Positions 34,710 to 47,300 of a stretch of DNA of 64,000 bases are shown one piece after another. Source of the stretch: Emergomyces orientalis (lineage: Eukaryota; Ascomycota; Eurotiomycetes; Onygenales; Ajellomycetaceae); the NCBI GenBank assembly GCA_002110485.1, contig MOWL01000004.1, positions 558,001 to 622,000 of the forward strand, written 5' to 3'. The position numbers and the translations under genes were made by a program. Numbering within the stretch: the stretch's first letter is position 1; each line of letters starts with the position of its first letter. A model generated the notes under the pieces. It was not told the DNA's origin. It did not search any database and was given only the letters and a program-made list of their open reading frames with translations.

Positions 34710-36545
34710 ATGAAGCTGTTCAAGCATTTCCGCTCCAAGGCCAAGAGCAAAAGCGTCGACCACTACGGCTATGACCAACACGAGAAATACAACAATACCC
34801 ACCACAACCGCCACAACCCTCAGTACTCCAGCTACCGGTACGGCCCCGCCAGGGATTATACCCAGAAACTGTCCCCCGAAATCCTCTCCAGGATCTTCTC
34901 CTATGTCTGCCTCCATGTCCTGGACGATACCTACAACTCCTCTGAGGAGTCCATGACTGAAGATGGCTGCATGCTCTGTGATATGCGGGACCTCGCCCAC
35001 TGTGCGCTGGTGTGCAGGAAATGGTATTCTCCTGCTCATCATTTACTGTATGTAATGTACCTCTTTATCAATTTACAGGAAATATATGCAGCACTGTACT
35101 AACTATTCTTGACGCGGTGCTATAGATACCAACATGTCCGTATCGATGCCGTTCATTACTGCGATCTCGAGTATGAATTATCGGCCAAACGAAAAAAGAA
35201 CTCGTTCCTCGACCACAATTCAGAGCCACTGGATGCGCCCATGACGCGGCTGACACTGTTCAGCAGGTCAGTGCGTGAATCTCAGCGCATAGGAAAACTG
35301 GTGCTTTCGTTACGGATGCCCTACATGACTCGAGAGGCTGGTAAGCTATTACTGGCTCAGACGGTCCTAATGTTACCGAACCTACGATATGTGGACTTAC
35401 CCTCGGGATTTTTCTGCGATGATGAGTCGACGTTGATCCTCAAGCAAACCCTAATCGCCCGTTGTCCGGATATTCGACGCATGAAATATGCCAGGGGCTC
35501 TGAGAAAAGCTTTAGTGAAATTCAGCAACAGGATGACATGGACGGTGTGGATCCGTTTATGCAAGGCCGACAATCGCGCCAGCCACCACGGCCACAGATC
35601 AGAGTCTGGCCAAACCTCGAGGTACTGGAGCTATCTGGTCTGAGCACTTCCATTGACATACTCCGCCGCGCCCTGGTACAATTCCCACACTTAACAGATT
35701 TGAAGCTGGAGGAGCTAAACGAGATAGAACCAGTCCTCTTCAAGAATTCGCCTTCCCTAAGCCCCTTCCCACCCATTGAGCGCCTCACCCTCAACAATAC
35801 CCCCGGAATAACCGACCGCGCATTCATGGACTACTTCAGCACAAACCGCAACAAACACGCCCTCAAACACCTCACGCTCTCCAACACCGGCATCACCCCG
35901 GGCTCCCTCCACCGCATCCTCAATAACTCCCCCAGAATCCACAGCCTCTCTGTTACCCAGTACATCACCGAAGGCTTCGTCCAGGACAATGTCCCCTCAC
36001 TCACCTCCCCCTCCCTCCGCCTCCTCCACTACGAAATCACCGCCAGGACTGAAAACCACGCCGCCTACTACTACAAATATCTCATGTCCTCTCTCCTCTC
36101 CGGCTCCCTCCCGGGCCTAATGGACCTCTACGTCCGCGACGCCAAGTTCCCAGAAATGCTCATGTACGCTTCCCTACCGCAGCTCGGTGGCGGCAGCGGT
36201 GGCGGCCCGCCCAAGGGCCTCAACCAGGCCATGTCTGTCTACAGCAAGGGCGCCAACGAGGCGGAGTGGAACTTCACAGCCTACGAGCCCCTCGACGTTC
36301 CCGGGGCTGGTGGTGCGGGCGGTGGCGGTCGAAGGCGCGGTAGCTCCTCGCGTCCTGTTAGTTTCCATGGTGCACAGCTGAGTCCGGCGTGGGGGGACGA
36401 GGCGCGCAGGAGTGTGTTGGTTGGGAATGGGATTGGGGGGTTTTTGGCGCTTCCCGGGGAGGAGGAGAGGCCGAAGAGTAGCGGGGGCGCGTGGATGCAT
36501 AATCATCATCGGAGAGAGGGGAGTAAGGGGGATTTGTGGCGGTGA
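34710..36545 (+). CDS. F-box protein with leucine-rich-repeat-like C-terminal region
   Basis: Two exons (34710-35047 and 35126-36545) join in frame across a GTATGT...ATAG intron to give 585 aa. After a basic, His/Tyr-rich N-terminus, an F-box-like segment begins at about residue 50 (QKLSPEILSRIFSYVC) and, after an acidic insertion, continues as DLAHCALVCRKWYSPAHHLL; the intron falls right after it. This is the helix set that binds Skp1 in SCF ubiquitin ligases. Residues about 130-430 contain irregular leucine-rich stretches (for example LPNLRYVDLPSGF, WPNLEVLELSGL, ALKHLTLSNTGITPGSLHRI), a plausible substrate-binding surface. The last 100 residues are Gly/Arg/Ser-rich and disordered. The substrate is unknown. 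The start was chosen at MKLFKHFRSK; an earlier in-frame Met at 34650 lies in leader-like sequence. Confidence 0.85.
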
Positions 36546-39500
36546 TCTCTTTTATTTTTTTTAAATTCTCCTTTTTCTTTTATTTCTTTTTATTTATTTC
36601 TTGTGCTTCTGAATTGGATTACGATTCGTTGGGCTGGATTGAACTTTGGTTTTAAGTTGACCTAGTTATATGCATGGAATATTTATGAGGTGGGAAGGAT
36701 GTAATCCGCGAGAGAGAGAGCTTGTTTTGCTTTTTTATTTTACCCCTCTCCCCCTCCCCCTTTTTTATTTTTTTTATTTGTTATATTTTTGCCCTGCATT
36801 CAATCGTTTTCGGGACCTGGCTGTCTTTCTCCTTTCTCATATATTCCCCTTCTTTACTCATTCCTTCTTTGCCTTTCATCATTTACCCCTGTTTGGCTTT
36901 TGCTATAACCGGCGTCCCCCTTTTTTTTCTTGGGAGGCTTCATTTCTCCCACTTCTTTCTTCTCTCTCTGATTTTACGCACGATCTTTTTTTTGCATTTT
37001 CTCATTTGTTGCTTCCTAAATTCTAATATTCCCCCCTTTCGCACGTTTATTTTTCTTTTCATATCTTTCATTTTTTTGTTTTGTTTCTTGGTATGGCCCC
37101 CCTCTTGTTGTTTTGAATATCAGTCAGGATAACCGATACTTCGTATCAAATATCGAATGGACTCTGGACAAAAGGAGAAGAAAGGGTAGAGAGATAGAGA
37201 GAGCTATCGCCAGGAGGTTGGAAGATGGAAGATGGAAGATATTTATTTATTTATTTCAGGCTTTTATTATTATTATTATTACTATTATTACTATTATTAT
37301 CACTATTGGATCGGAGAAAGAAAAGGAGGAAAAGTTTCTGGATCGTTCTGTCAAACAGGATAAGTTATCGTCAACCCAGGGACACACGGCGGGGCCAGGG
37401 GGGTATGTCAGCGAAACCTACCAGAAAACAGGGATTTGTTTGATGTCGTATGATGCAATAACGATTAATTTTTTGTTTGTAGCGGAACGGAACAACCAAC
37501 TTTTGGTGGTAGATGTACGGAGTAATGAAGATAAATATAAATATAAATATCTTTTTGCCTCCTCCGCCACCACCAAAACTTCCGCCTCCCACCCCGCGGT
37601 ATCCTCGTCCTTGAGAGTCTTAGCCCCGCAATTATAATATCTACGAATATGAATGACAATGAGGGTGAATACTCTTGGAATTGTCTTTTCCCTATTCATT
37701 TTTCATACTCGGGGTGGTTTGGTTGGGTTTTGTTCTTTCGTCGTCCGGAAGTTGGAGTAGGGGGTGGATGGGATAAAAACATAAGCATGGCAATATCCTT
37801 TTTTTTTGCCAGCGCCCGCGTTATATCCATCCATTTGGCGCCTAACTCCGGCTTCATCTGGAACTCTTCTTGCTAAGCGGGTTGATTTCCCACTGGCAAA
37901 CTACAGCACATCAAGAGCTTACCTACGGACTCTTGGGGCGATGGGGGTGGTGCGGGGTAAGACATCGTAATTATAATAACCCCCAGCTTCCTTTTTTCTT
38001 CTTCTCGAGAATGGATCCTTGATCCAGGTTAGTTCAAACCGTCCGAAGTTGTAAGCTTTGATACTTTTCTTTCGTGCTCTTTTTCTTTTTTGTGTTAGAC
38101 ACCATGTATGTACGTGTACAGGTAGAGAAGCTGCCTTCCATAGGTTTTCGAGAAAGGGCGTTTTGGAGCGCTGCAAAAGTTTCCACCAGTTAATGACCTG
38201 CTGGCTTTGATCCGTTCGTGCGGAACCTGGAAAATTATGGAAGCGCGGGAAATTGTTGCATTGTCACAAGCGAATATCGCAGGGATGAGGATGGTTAGAG
38301 GATGTACGGAGTAGAACCACCTGTATCCTTGAATCCCCCCCTGCAAAACAAAGACTAGGGATACTAGGATGCAGAAAGAACGGGTATGAGCGGAAGCACA
38401 TGGCTGGGGGGACCACTTTGATATGTGCTTACTATTGCTCCCGAGGTGGGTTCGTATCAATGTCGAGAAATCTGTTAAGGAGTTTGGTACGGAGTAGTTA
38501 AATAAGATGTAATGGAGCTGCAAAGTGGTCGCTAGCATGTGTGGCGATTATTTTCTTTTCCTTTTTTCATATTTTCCCTTCATTTCATTTTTCCTTGCTA
38601 TATGTATATAGCCGCCGCGTGTGTCCAACCGGAAGAATTCATACATCCATAGATGGATGGCTCCATTTTCCCTTCCCCCCTCCCCCAAAAAGAGGCATGA
38701 CAGGAGTTGACAGCCAAACCCAGGCCCCTTGGCGGGTGTGATTGAAGGAAACGCGCCATCTGCTATCACTGATCCAAGTGTGTCATCACTAGGTACTGGT
38801 ATCCGCTAGGTTCTCGAGCAAAGCCTGAACACAGCTTTTTCCCTTTCTCCGTTGTTTCTCGTTTGTTCTCGCTTTTCTCTGTTCTCGCATTTTTCTAATA
38901 AGGTGCACCATGCGAATCATTAGGTGATATCCGAGCGAGCGACTGCTGCGCAGCTTTAAAGTACATGTACAGTACATGTACCTAGTTGATTAGGCCTAAG
39001 AATAACCGGTTCGAGCGGCAGATAGCTCCTCCGGTGAGTGTCAAATAGGCTGTCAAGCTTGGGGCCAAGTAGTACAGTAGCAGTAGCGTAGCAGGACTAT
39101 GGACGGACAGCTAACATGAGTAGACAGCTTCAACCTAAAAACCTGCTCTGGAAAATAAATATTTCAATTAGATTATTTGATACTGCTCCTGACATACCCC
39201 AGTAGACATTGTGGGAACAGGTACGAGGTAGTTGCTGAGAAGTAAACGAATGTGTAATTTGTTAGATGTTGATGTTCTTTCTTTAAAAAAACAAAAGGAA
39301 TAATAATAATAATCGAGGGAGAAAAAAAAAAAAAAAAAAAAAAAACTGGACCGTGGCCCAAAACGGCAAAGACTTGGCTCCCGGTCCAGCACAACTTCAA
39401 CTTCAACCTCAACTCGAACATCTCCACCACGTTGTTCGTGTCTGTTCTCTAACAACCTCATCTCTCTCTTCTCTCACTCTTTCTCCCTCTCCCCTCGTTT

Positions 39501-39678
39501 GTGTCTCTGTGTCGGGCGCGTGTATGTGTGTGGTGGACTGACAATAATTTATCTCCTGGCTAACTCCCTGCCAAGAGCAATTCATTCCCCTTGTCTCCAG
39601 TCCTCGTCTCCGCCAGATCTCCCCTAATTCCATACCATTCCTCCTCCTCAGGGCAATCCATCAATTCGACTACGAGAG
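36546..39678. other. Intergenic 3.1 kb, low-complexity rich
   Basis: A T-rich 3' flank follows the F-box gene, then an ATT-type microsatellite near 37264-37305 and TACGGAGTA words at 37516, 38305 and 38488. A doubled GTACATGTAC palindrome lies at 38961-38981, a 24-base A run at 39322-39345, and a CT-rich promoter tract at about 39455-39500 before the NRP1-like gene. The ORF at 37113-37637 translates microsatellite sequence and is not supported. Confidence 0.45.
39322..39345. repeat. Poly-A tract, 24 bases
   Basis: Uninterrupted A run about 330 bases upstream of the NRP1-like start codon. Confidence 0.85.
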
Positions 39679-41874
39679 ATGGCTGCTATTCACGCGCCCT
39701 CCCCCAAGCTGGACCGCTATGTCGTTATCCATGTTGCTACCACCTGCGATGAACATGGTGTGTATGTCACCAAGGACTCTGCAGAGGTCATCGAACTGGG
39801 CTGGATATTGCTGGACACTGAAAACTGCAAGGAGGTGAGTCCTGTTGCGTTATGTGGGGAAAGCAATTAAAAAAATGAAAGGAGAAAGCAAACCTATCAG
39901 TGCTGGCTGATTTTTCTTTTTTCTTAAAACGCTACTGCTGGTTCGCCTTGGATGTTGTGGTTCAGGATTACAGTTAACTAACTCTATCCCCTTTAAATTA
40001 GTTGCATCGTGAGAGTGTTCTGGTCAAACCGGTTAATACTCCAATTACCCCCCTCTGCAGTAAGTTTAGTCCTTTATCTCGACCCCGAGACTCGAAATCC
40101 CTCAACCTTGGCCGTTGTGAACAATTGGCTGATAGGGGTGCTCAGCGAGTTTGACTACCCTTACATGGGAACATGTCCGCTCAGCAGGAACTTTCCGGGA
40201 CGCCATCAACCAGTTTGATGCCTTCGCCCAGGAGCATCTCCTTTCCAAGAACCTCGAGTTCTCTTTCGTGACGTTGGATTCTTGGGATATGCGTGTCCAG
40301 CTTCCTCGTGAAGCTCGGGACAAGGCCGTTGTTCTCCCGCCATACCTCCAACATTCGCGGACTTTTGATCTGCGGACGGAATACCAGCGATGGCAGCAAC
40401 ACCACCCTGAATCTCTCCCATTCGGCCCCAGTGACCTAGCAAACATATGTGCTGCTCTCGAGGTCGAGCCCATGCAGTCATCCGCACCCATCAAACACAA
40501 TCTCCCCTTCCATCTGCAAGCCTTGGCTCCTGCGTCGCCAAGGCGCGCCATGGAGGAGGCAATTACTTTGGCCCGAGTTCTCCACGGATTGATCAGAAAA
40601 TCACAACCTCCCCATGAGCACCCTGAGATTCTCACCCGCCCAATGGACGCCCGAGCCGATGTCCGTGCCTTCTTGGCTGAACGCAGCAAAGTGCTTCACA
40701 TGAGCGGCCTTCCGCACGACACCACCCAGTCCGAGCTGGAGAGTTGGTATACCCAGTTTGGAGGTCGTCCAATTGCCTTCTGGACTCTGAGAACCCCTGA
40801 TCAGCACAAACCTACGGGAACTGGATTTGCTGTTTTCTCATCTCACGAAGAAGTGCGTATCTGCATTTATATTTTCTTTTCGTTATGGTGATCCACTGCA
40901 TACGGATTCTAACTAATTCTTCTTGTATTTAGGCTGCGGAGAGCCTCTGCATGAATGGACGTGCTCTGAACGACAAGGCCATCGAAGTATCGCCTTCCTC
41001 TAGCCGCGTTCTTGATCACGCTGCTGAAATCCTTACTCCGTTCCCTCCTAGCAAGAATCGACCTCGCCCAGGCGATTGGACTTGCCCATCGTGCGGATTT
41101 TCTAATTTCCAGCGTCGTACGGCATGCTTCCGTTGCTCTTTCCCAGCTGTCGGTACTGCGCCAGACCCAATGGGATATGGAGGTTATGGCTATGGCCCAC
41201 CCTCAATGATGCCCCCGCCACACCACATGGGACACCACGGGGGCCATGGCGGGCACTCGCGAGGCATGGGTGGAAATGGCGGCGTTGTTCCGTTCCGAGC
41301 TGGAGACTGGAAGTGCGGGGCTGAGGGCTGTGGATACCACAATTTCGCCAAGAATATCAACTGTCTTCGCTGTGGTGGTCCTCGCTCTGGCGCCGCGGTG
41401 GTTGCAGACTCCGCCTTCCCTTCCCCAATGGAGCCTCCATCTGGGTTCGGAATGGGTCCAGCTTCTATTGCTAGCACTCCGGGCCCGGGTCCTTTCGCCT
41501 CAAGCGCAGGTGGCTTCGGTGGCTTTGGACAGCAGTTTGGGGGTCCTCCCAGCACCTATGCACTTCCCTCTGGCCTGGGAGCCGCCTCCGGGCCCTACCC
41601 ACCAATGGGCCAAATGAGCCAAATGAATCAAATGAATACTCCCTATGGATCGGCTAATGCATCGCATTCCGCGGCCTCGTTCGGTAACCCAGCCACCCAG
41701 GCTGCCTTCACTGGTGCAGACCATGTTCCTCAGCCCGTTGGTGCCTCCAACGGCAACTTCTACGGTAACGACGCCTCTGCTGATCCTTTCGCCTTCTTGA
41801 CCACGGGACTAGGTTCCCTGGCTGTGGATGACTCCCGCAGGAATGGTGCGGCCAATAACAAATCTCCAGCATAA
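39679..41874 (+). CDS. NRP1: NRP1-like RNA-binding protein (exonuclease-like fold, RRM, two RanBP2 zinc fingers)
   Basis: Four exons (39679-39834, 40002-40059, 40146-40852, 40933-41874) give 620 aa; all junctions keep frame. Residues about 12-215 resemble an ERI1-type DEDDh exonuclease fold, but the first acidic motif reads IHVATTC (17-23) where the enzyme has a D-x-E pair, so it is probably catalytically dead. An RRM follows (about 254-335) with RNP2-like VLHMSGLP and RNP1-like GTGFAVFS; the third intron lies inside it. Two RanBP2-type fingers come next, GDWTCPSCGFSNF...CFRC (about 355-376) and GDWKCGAEGCGYHNF...CLRC (about 431-455), separated by a Gly/His/Met-rich linker. The tail is Gly/Pro/Ala-rich. 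This architecture matches yeast Nrp1, a stress-granule-associated putative RNA-binding protein; the same role is inferred here. Confidence 0.86.
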
Positions 41875-44330
41875 TTTTTTCATCCCCTTCGTCTCCCCAC
41901 GAACATACCCCGAGATATACCGTCTCGAGCCTTTCGGTTAATTTTTGATTTGCGAACGTCTGCGTTATCCCTTGTTTTTGATCTTATTCGCGCAGGTTAC
42001 ATCCATTGGTGTATGTCTACTGCTCTATATATAGAGATATCTGTTTCCTGCGATATTTGGTGCATTGGGCGGATACAGAAGTTCTTTTCGGAAGGCAGCA
42101 ATTTGCTACATCTGCAGAAGCCTATCTGTCGGTGAATAACCAATCTTTGACCACAACATTTACGCGTCCGTACCCTGGGAATTTTTGGCTGAGCAATTTT
42201 CGATCGGGAGCTTGTTCATTTTCTTGTTTGCTTTTTAAACTCTGCGATCTGTTTTATTTTGTTATTTCTATTTTTGTTTTATTGATGCGTCTTACTATTC
42301 CTATCTTCTCTGTTGTCGTTTTTCCTTTTTCTGTTCTCTATATGTTTTTTTATATTCCCCAGTTTATTTTCATTTTTCCATCTTTCGAGCAGGGAACGGC
42401 GGACAGTGGTAAACTTGAGATCGTACGGGTCAACACTGATGGGCGAAACGAGGACTTTTCGGCATGGCATGGCATGTTAGGGGCATATATAGATGCTGTT
42501 TTCATGGAAACATCAACTTCGTTTTCACGTCGTCGTCAGCATAGCGAGCGGGGGAACAAAAAAATTGTTTTTTTTTGGATTGTTTTGGGTTATGGGATGT
42601 GATGGTATAGTATGGAAATTTCATCGAAATACACCGGAACTTTGTTAGGTGAGAGGATGGGGTCAACTGTTGGCGGGGAACAACGCGAGCGTTGTGTGGA
42701 TTTCGCACACCCCTATTTTTAACAAAAAGTGGAAAATGGGGAACGGCAAAACAAAAGCATCGGATATAGTACGCCAAAATTCGATTTTAATACGGAGGAA
42801 CACAAAAGATTGGTATGGATGGATACGTTGGTATAAGGGAAAGGGAATCGCTAGCATCGGAGCAAAGATAAACAAATTAAAAAAAAAGGGAGGAAAAAGA
42901 GGTCAATTGAACTGATGGGAAATCATCAACATCTTGATTTTCCACAAACGCACGCATCCCCTTCCTTCCTTCCCTGGTTCTTTTCATGGGCTTGGTTGTT
43001 CTGGCTGCTTTTTTCATGTTTTTTTATTTTTTACTTCTTGTCTCTCTTCTTTTCTTTTTGGAGGAACCAGATCTATGTTGGTATTATTATTTTTTTTGGC
43101 CATGTTTTTGTCGGAATTATAGCTAAACAAGCAAGCGGGGGTAGTTTTTAGGCTGTTTGAGCGGGAAAACGGAAAGGAGCTTTTTTTTTTTTCTTTGGTC
43201 GTTTGGGGCCTTCTTCTGCCTGTTGGTTGGCGGGTTGGTTGGTTGGCTGGTTGGTTGGCTGGTTGGGCATGGCAAAATGGCAATGGCAAATGGCATGGAT
43301 CAGGTTTTTATGTGTTTTTATTCTTCTCTTCTTCTCCTTTTTCAAGTATGGAAAAAAAATATGGTGGGCGGAAACTTTTTGGAGTGATGGTGCGTGGTTT
43401 GGTGGACTTCTATTATTATTTCTATATTATTTTTCATTCCCTTTATATTAACTACCTACTCCCCTGCACCCCTTTGCTTTTCGCTTTGACTGATTTTGTA
43501 TCTGCTCTTTTTGGTCTATTTTGATCCCCATTTGCTTCTTTTATTTCTTCTTTCTTTCTTCCCCCATCAGCTGAGCACTCTCTGCCTCTCTCTCTTTGCT
43601 CGTACTCATGCTCTCCTTCTACCTCCTTTAGTTTTCTTCCCTCTCTCTCTCGCTCGCACACACACATCCCCCCTACCATACTATGTTGAGATAATCGCCC
43701 AGACCATGTTCAGCCCTTTCCCCCCATTTTCTTCATCTCCGCCCTTCCTACCTCCTTTTTACTTGCTATTTTAACTTTCCCCCAAATATTCAATCTGACT
43801 TAGCCAATCATAATCCTCCCTCCACCCTATTCGTTAAAACGTGTACTCATTCAAAATCGTTCATAGCTACTCTTTTTCCAGTCCATATATACACATTATA
43901 CCACTACCAATTGAAGGCGTAACGGGAATTGGCTGATCGAACGTTGATCGTTTAGAACTGCTCTCTAAGCATACATCATCCCGAGTGGCAACAGGTGCGA
44001 AAAGGGGTTTTCCACACCTCATCCAACAGGGTTTGATCACGCTACCAAAATCCAAACCACCAAGGGAGGGAATATTGCGGTAGGTCAAGCCAACCCCAAA
44101 AGGTTAAAATGGATAAACTATGTCAAGCCCGTTCACTACTATATATATACCGCATAGACCAAAGAATCAAGACCAGAACCAGAAAGGGGCGGGAGGGGTG
44201 GGGGAAAAGAAAACAAACAAAAAGAGACCCTCATATCCTCCGTCCAGAAATCCGGATCCCAAATAGAGCAAATTCGCGTAAAGCCCAAATAGAAACAACA
44301 GGTTATAACCCTCTAGCTGTTATCTTCTGC
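41875..44330. other. Intergenic between convergent genes, low complexity
   Basis: This spans the 3' flanks of the NRP1-like gene (+) and condensin subunit 3 (-). It is dominated by T-rich and CT-rich sequence. A GGTT-based G-rich tract lies at 43222-43267. ORFs of 90-198 codons translate this biased sequence and are not supported. Confidence 0.5.
43222..43267. repeat. GGTT/GGCT G-rich tandem tract
   Basis: Repeated GGTTGGTTGGCT-type units give more than eight GG doublets spaced by two or three bases, in convergent 3' flanking DNA. Confidence 0.8.
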
Positions 44331-47300
44331 CTACCCTTCAGCATCAGTAAACACATCTGTCCCCGTATCAGCTGTACGTTCCCGTTTCCACTCGCCATCA
44401 CCCGGGCTTCTAGCAATGACCGTGTCGTCCCCCTCCCCCTCCCCCTCTCCGTCTCCAGCATCTGTCCGACTATCATCCATATCCACATTATTCTCACTCT
44501 CCGCTTCACTCTGCACAACACTCAAAACACTCTCACCATCATCCCCGCGCTCCCTCTTAACGGCCACTGACGCCCCGGACGCCATAGACGCCACCGAAGG
44601 TGCTACAGAAACATCCCTCGACATTCCCCTAGTTCCACGGCTCCTCCCGCTCTCCCGCCTGCCGCTGCTGCTGTTACTAACAGCACTACTCACAGAAACA
44701 GCCCTGCTCGTATCTCTCATCTTCTCATTCGTCTTAGATGCTGCGGCGGCGGCAGCAACAAGTTTCAACACTGCGTTCTTCGCCTTAACCAGCGCATTCC
44801 TCCCCGTCGCATCACTGGCGACGCCAGAGGAAATTGCTTGATCTAGTAGATCCTTCACAAGTAACGGTAACTCTCCATTATCGTCGGAAGCAAACTGGAT
44901 TTGGGTGTTGACGTTGTTGGAGCGCATGCTAGATCCGAGACTTTCATGGTCATCTACGCCATCGGGCACGCGCGACCCTGGTCGTGAAGGCGCGGTTGGG
45001 GGTGTGGGTGGGGATGGAACATGTAACTTGCCCAACATGGAGAGTAAATGTTTTTTTTCTTCCTTCGTGGAAGCGCTGGTAGAGCCGACTCCTAGAAGGC
45101 GTTGGAGAATATCCCGCATCAGGGCTAGATGGAGGCTCTCGCTGGGTCGGAATGGGGTGATGTTGGGGGACACAGAGAGCCCTGGTAGTTGCGCTTCGCC
45201 GCCTAATCCAACGACTCGCCGGTCATCTGTCCATTCCACAAGCATGCCTACGACATTCGACATGAGCGATTTTACTTCCTTTTCGCCGACACTTTCATCG
45301 ATTTCTCCGTCGCTGTCTTCATCGGCTTCTAAGGAATAGAAATCATCCGCTGCAGATAAGACTGAGTGAACTACTGAAACCGCAATTTTGCGCATGTGCT
45401 GAGCGTTTGCAAGGCGGGAGTGGCAGTAAACGGGGAGGAAGTACGTCAGTGCCTGTCTGAGAGCTAGGTTATCCCGCGTCCGGGGATGGAAGAATGAGAG
45501 AACGAGAGCTTGTAGGAGAGTATCAATGGAATTCTCGTTCAACTCTTTGATCGATGACGGCACATTAGGGCCGGACGGGGATAAGGTGCCGGTAAGGAGC
45601 AGCTTTGCCAACGCAGTAACGGCTGCCGTTTGGACAATTGGTGGAGAGCTGGCTTTCAATGACTTGGCGAACACTTTGAGCAATGGCTTTTGGAATGGGG
45701 GAGGAACCACAGAGTTGCTTTCATTTGGTGATGGGACCGGAAGTAGTATTGAAGTATGAGTTGTGAGGATATCGGCAAGAATTCGTATGGCTGTCTCTTG
45801 TAAAGCCTCGTGGCCTTTGGTGTAGCAGTGTATGAACAAGCTCATGTTCTCTTCAGCGAGAGTCTTAGAAAACAGTTAGCAAAGAATCGCCCTAAGCACT
45901 ATTTGTTTACTTAAGGTTGGCTCACCTTATCCAACAGACAACATAGGCCCAAGCACTCGAGTCCACGCTCTCTAATTGGAGCCTCGTGGCTTCTGACCGC
46001 TGGGACCACCAGGTTGTTCAACATGGTCACTAGGTGCATATTATCCTGCAAGTTGCCTTCAACATTCTGCAGCATACATTGAGCAATATAGAGACATTTC
46101 ATGTTGACCATAATCTCCCGAAGAACCTTGGCTTTAGCCTCCTCTTTGTTAAACGGTACCTCTTCACTGTCACCCTCATCTTCTTCATCTTCTTCATCAG
46201 GGGTCTCTGATCGATTCCGCTTAGATTTCGCTGCACTTTCCTCACTCTGTTCAGACTTTGCTGAAACAAAGCTGTCTTCTGAAACGATAGTGTCATGGAC
46301 CTCTGCCACAGCTTCGAGAACCACACCACAAAACTCGCTCTCACCAGCGGTGTCGGGACCACAAACCGCTCGCAGAACCTCCACGACGAGCTTTGTTACT
46401 TCCTCGGGGAGGTTAGGGACTGCCAGCGTCTCTCTTAAAAGAGAAAACATCTTTCTTCTGCCGACTTCATCACTATAATCAAGGGTAAGGCAAATATGCA
46501 GGAGTTGTTCAACGACGAATTCGCATTCGACAGTTTCTTCTTCCGCACGCTCGTCCTCGGTAGGCCGATTTAGTCTGTCTATAAGTGAAGTCGTATATTT
46601 ATGGAGGTAATAGGCCAATGCAGTCACTTCTGGAATCTTTTCATCCGCTAAATCGTCATATTTACCTTCACCTTCTTCTCTGCAGAAATGATTAAAGCTT
46701 CGTGCCATGAACACCGTTTCCGGGGTGAGAGACTCCCAAAATTGCTCATTGAAATCAACTGCTTCACGGTAGTCAGGCCGCCCTTCCCAAAAGTTTCTCA
46801 TAGCCTCGTGAGCAATTCCACCCTCGATACCAGAGTTCACAACATCTATCCGTTCTAGAAGCTCCATCAGGGCGGGCATGCTAGGTGGGGAAGTTTTGTC
46901 AGTTGGTGGTTGGCCATCCTCCCCTGCTTCTGGTTTCCCGGCACAATCTTCAATCCAACGCTCATAAAACAATCTACCAGCCGCTTTCTTGACATTATCA
47001 TCGCGATCCCGGATGCCCCATCGTAATAATTTTTCTCTCATTGATAACGATAGGTGCCTAAAGTCACCTAGTTGTGGAAGTAAACGTGAATACAATGCTC
47101 GCCGGGTGAGTGCATCAAGGTCTCGAGCACGTTCTAGAAGGTAAGGTAAGGTTGTTGGTGTTAATGGAAGGTTAAGAAGCAATGTCCGTCGCACTTCAGC
47201 GCTAGTATCATTTTGAAGGACATCCAGTAGTTTGTCCAGGAGCGCCGCTGCCCCGTCGTTTCTGCTTGAGTCGTCGTCCTCGTCTTCATTTCCGGCGAGT

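Noticed and set aside
37113..37637. 174-codon ORF downstream of the F-box gene
   Set aside because: Translates ATT and AAATAT microsatellites; no domain and no promoter-like context.
42006..42602. 198-codon ORF after the NRP1-like gene
   Set aside because: T-rich 3' flanking sequence giving a spurious hydrophobic protein.
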